A DNA stretch of 64,000 nucleotides from Tundrisphaera sp051175315 (GTDB lineage Bacteria; Planctomycetota; Planctomycetia; Isosphaerales; Isosphaeraceae): contig NZ_CP195100.1 of NCBI RefSeq assembly GCF_051175315.1, forward strand, positions 3,534,001-3,598,000. Reading direction: 5' to 3'. Shown in pieces: positions 62,873 to 64,000 of this stretch (position 1 is the stretch's first letter; each line of letters opens with the position of its first letter). The notes under the pieces are model-generated. The model made no database searches. It was not told the origin of the DNA and saw only the letters and a list, made by a program, of their open reading frames with translations. The position numbers were made by a program, and so were the translations under genes.

Positions 62873-64000
62873 CTACACCCGCCCCGGGGTGTTTGCCCCG
62901 AGCTGCGGGCAATATGTCAATCCCCCCTGCGGGAAGACCCGGCAGGCGGGGTGCGGGTGGCCCCCGAGCGCCCGGGCGGCATGGTCCCAGAGCCGGCCCT
63001 GATTGGCGAAGATCCGGACCGGCCCGAGGTTCGAGCCGAGCCTGGCATGCAGGGGGGGAGAGTAGACCAGGACCGTCCGGTCCACCACCAGTTCGCGGGC
63101 CCACCGGATCAGGAACTCGTTGGGGGCGCGGAGGGCCCGGACGACCCGGTCCGCGACGGCCACCCCGCGCCGGACCGCCCACCCCCCGGGCGAGCCGACC
63201 GCCGCGATCCCCCGGAGCACCGGCATCGGCACCGATCGGTCGATCGCGTCCGGGTCGGTGAAGAAGAACCCGACCAGGACGCCCCCCGGCCTCCCCGCCG
63301 CTCGATGCTGGAGCAGCACCTTGAAGCTCATCATCGGGTCGCCGGGCCAGGGGTCATTCCCGGCCACCACCACGTCGACGCCCGCCGGGTCGTGATCCGG
63401 GGCCCGGAACCGGCGGCGGGCCTCCTCGGCCAGCGCATCCTGCACCGGATCGGGATGGCCGGCGACGACCCGGAGCACCACGCCCGGCGGGCCGAGCAGG
63501 TGGCTGATCGACAGGCAAGGGCCGAGGAGACCGGCCGCCGACCGGATGGCCGACCGCATCGGGTTGTCGGCGGCATCCCCCCCCAGCAACTTCCCCGCCT
63601 CGTCCCCCCCCAGGCCGCGCCGGTGGAGCGCGCTGAGGGTGGTCCGGTGGCTGGTCCCCGGGAAGATCAGCTTGTACCCCCCGCCGAACCCGGCCTGGAG
63701 GTGGGGCAGGACCGACCCGATCAGGATCCGGAGGTCGGCCTCGGCCACCGGGCGGAACACCCGGACCGGGATCCCATCGGGCGTCGTCCCGAGGTCCTGG
63801 TAGGCCGACAGGTCGTCGACCGGGGGGCTATCGCAGCGATGGGCGTCCGCGACGGCATCACCCACGCGGAGCCGCATCGTCGCGTCGTCCACCGCATGAT
63901 GCCGCCCCACCCCCACGCAGATGCGGATGTCCGACACGCGCACGCCCGCCTCGCGGAGCCGTCCCAGGATCACGGGCAGCGCCTCGCGGACGGGCGTCCA
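62873..64000 (-). CDS. LarA-like (DUF2088) nickel-dependent racemase family protein (5' end outside the window)
   Basis: At least 376 residues; the frame is open to the window edge, so the N-terminus is missing. Family blocks: 'VGVGRHHAVDDATMRLRVG' (like the LarA His-containing region), 'HLQAGFGGGYKLIFPGTSH' (LarA has 'GGRKSIFPG' with the lysine that binds the nickel-pincer cofactor; the Lys is kept), and C-terminal 'HPHPACRVFPQGGLTYCP'. LarA enzymes racemise or epimerise 2-hydroxyacids. The substrate is unknown; lar maturation genes are not in the window. It lies upstream of the MBL-fold gene. Confidence 0.82.
   Translation of the reverse strand, partial: WTPVREALPVILGRLREAGVRVSDIRICVGVGRHHAVDDATMRLRVGDAVADAHRCDSPPVDDLSAYQDLGTTPDGIPVRVFRPVAEADLRILIGSVLPHLQAGFGGGYKLIFPGTSHRTTLSALHRRGLGGDEAGKLLGGDAADNPMRSAIRSAAGLLGPCLSISHLLGPPGVVLRVVAGHPDPVQDALAEEARRRFRAPDHDPAGVDVVVAGNDPWPGDPMMSFKVLLQHRAAGRPGGVLVGFFFTDPDAIDRSVPMPVLRGIAAVGSPGGWAVRRGVAVADRVVRALRAPNEFLIRWARELVVDRTVLVYSPPLHARLGSNLGPVRIFANQGRLWDHAARALGGHPHPACRVFPQGGLTYCPQLGANTPGRV

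Overview
This is a high-GC (roughly 70%) bacterial chromosome segment whose gene content points to a planctomycete, most likely of the Isosphaeraceae/Isosphaerales. The signs are three DUF1559 proteins with a prepilin-type N-terminus and a C-terminal H-X9-DG motif, a TIGR03009-like protein, a Minf_1886-family protein, ASPIC/VCBS and TPR proteins, and a long MoxR/DUF58/vWA membrane gene cluster. I see no rRNA, tRNA, CRISPR array, insertion sequence or prophage; base composition looks even throughout.

Layout. 1-12.4 kb (minus strand): a metallophosphoesterase cut by the window edge, a full-length Lhr-type helicase, a small helix-rich protein, a Ser/Thr kinase and PP2C phosphatase pair, a PIG-L deacetylase, a fused CbiE/CbiT corrinoid methyltransferase, and an alpha/beta hydrolase translationally coupled to an AmmeMemoRadiSam protein B. 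12.9-30.2 kb (plus): a secreted TIGR03009-like protein, then after a perfect 18-bp hairpin a nine-gene cluster (TPR metalloprotease, DUF4159, MoxR ATPase, DUF58, BatA-like vWA protein, giant coiled-coil/Gln-Pro-Gly-repeat membrane protein, vWA/amidotransferase-like membrane protein, caspase-like C13 relative, hypothetical), tied together by several ATGA stop-start overlaps. 30.2-37.2 kb: S9 peptidase, DUF1559, spore-photoproduct-lyase-family radical SAM protein, a very basic two-domain protein, and an EboD-like dehydroquinate-synthase homologue. 37.5-43.1 kb: RicT/PSP1, Minf_1886, a tiny membrane protein, a methyltransferase, Lgt, a Dabb protein, a c'-type cytochrome and a bicupin oxalate decarboxylase. 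43.4-50.9 kb: PQQ-type sugar dehydrogenase coupled to DUF1559, a Tyr/Pro/Gly-rich secreted protein, DUF2721, a divergent UvrA and a RelE-type toxin-antitoxin pair. 50.9-64 kb: an SRAP-like small protein divergent from a Y-family polymerase, DUF1559 plus lipoprotein, TPR-VCBS-ASPIC protein overlapping an asparagine synthase, DUF1440, thioredoxin-like, SGNH-like, MBL-fold hydrolase and a partial LarA-like racemase.

How the genes work together. DNA maintenance is well represented (Lhr, SPL-family radical SAM, UvrA, Y-family polymerase, SRAP-like protein). The central cluster looks like a membrane-anchored MoxR/vWA assembly or chaperone machine related in gene content to Bat operons. Signalling is represented by the kinase/phosphatase pair. 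Most other genes are single metabolic or cell-envelope functions.

The best candidates for under-described biology are the MoxR/vWA cluster with its repeat-bearing coiled-coil protein and apparently Cys-less C13 relative, and the divergent SRAP-like/Y-polymerase pair. Family assignments come from motif recognition by eye; no database search was possible.
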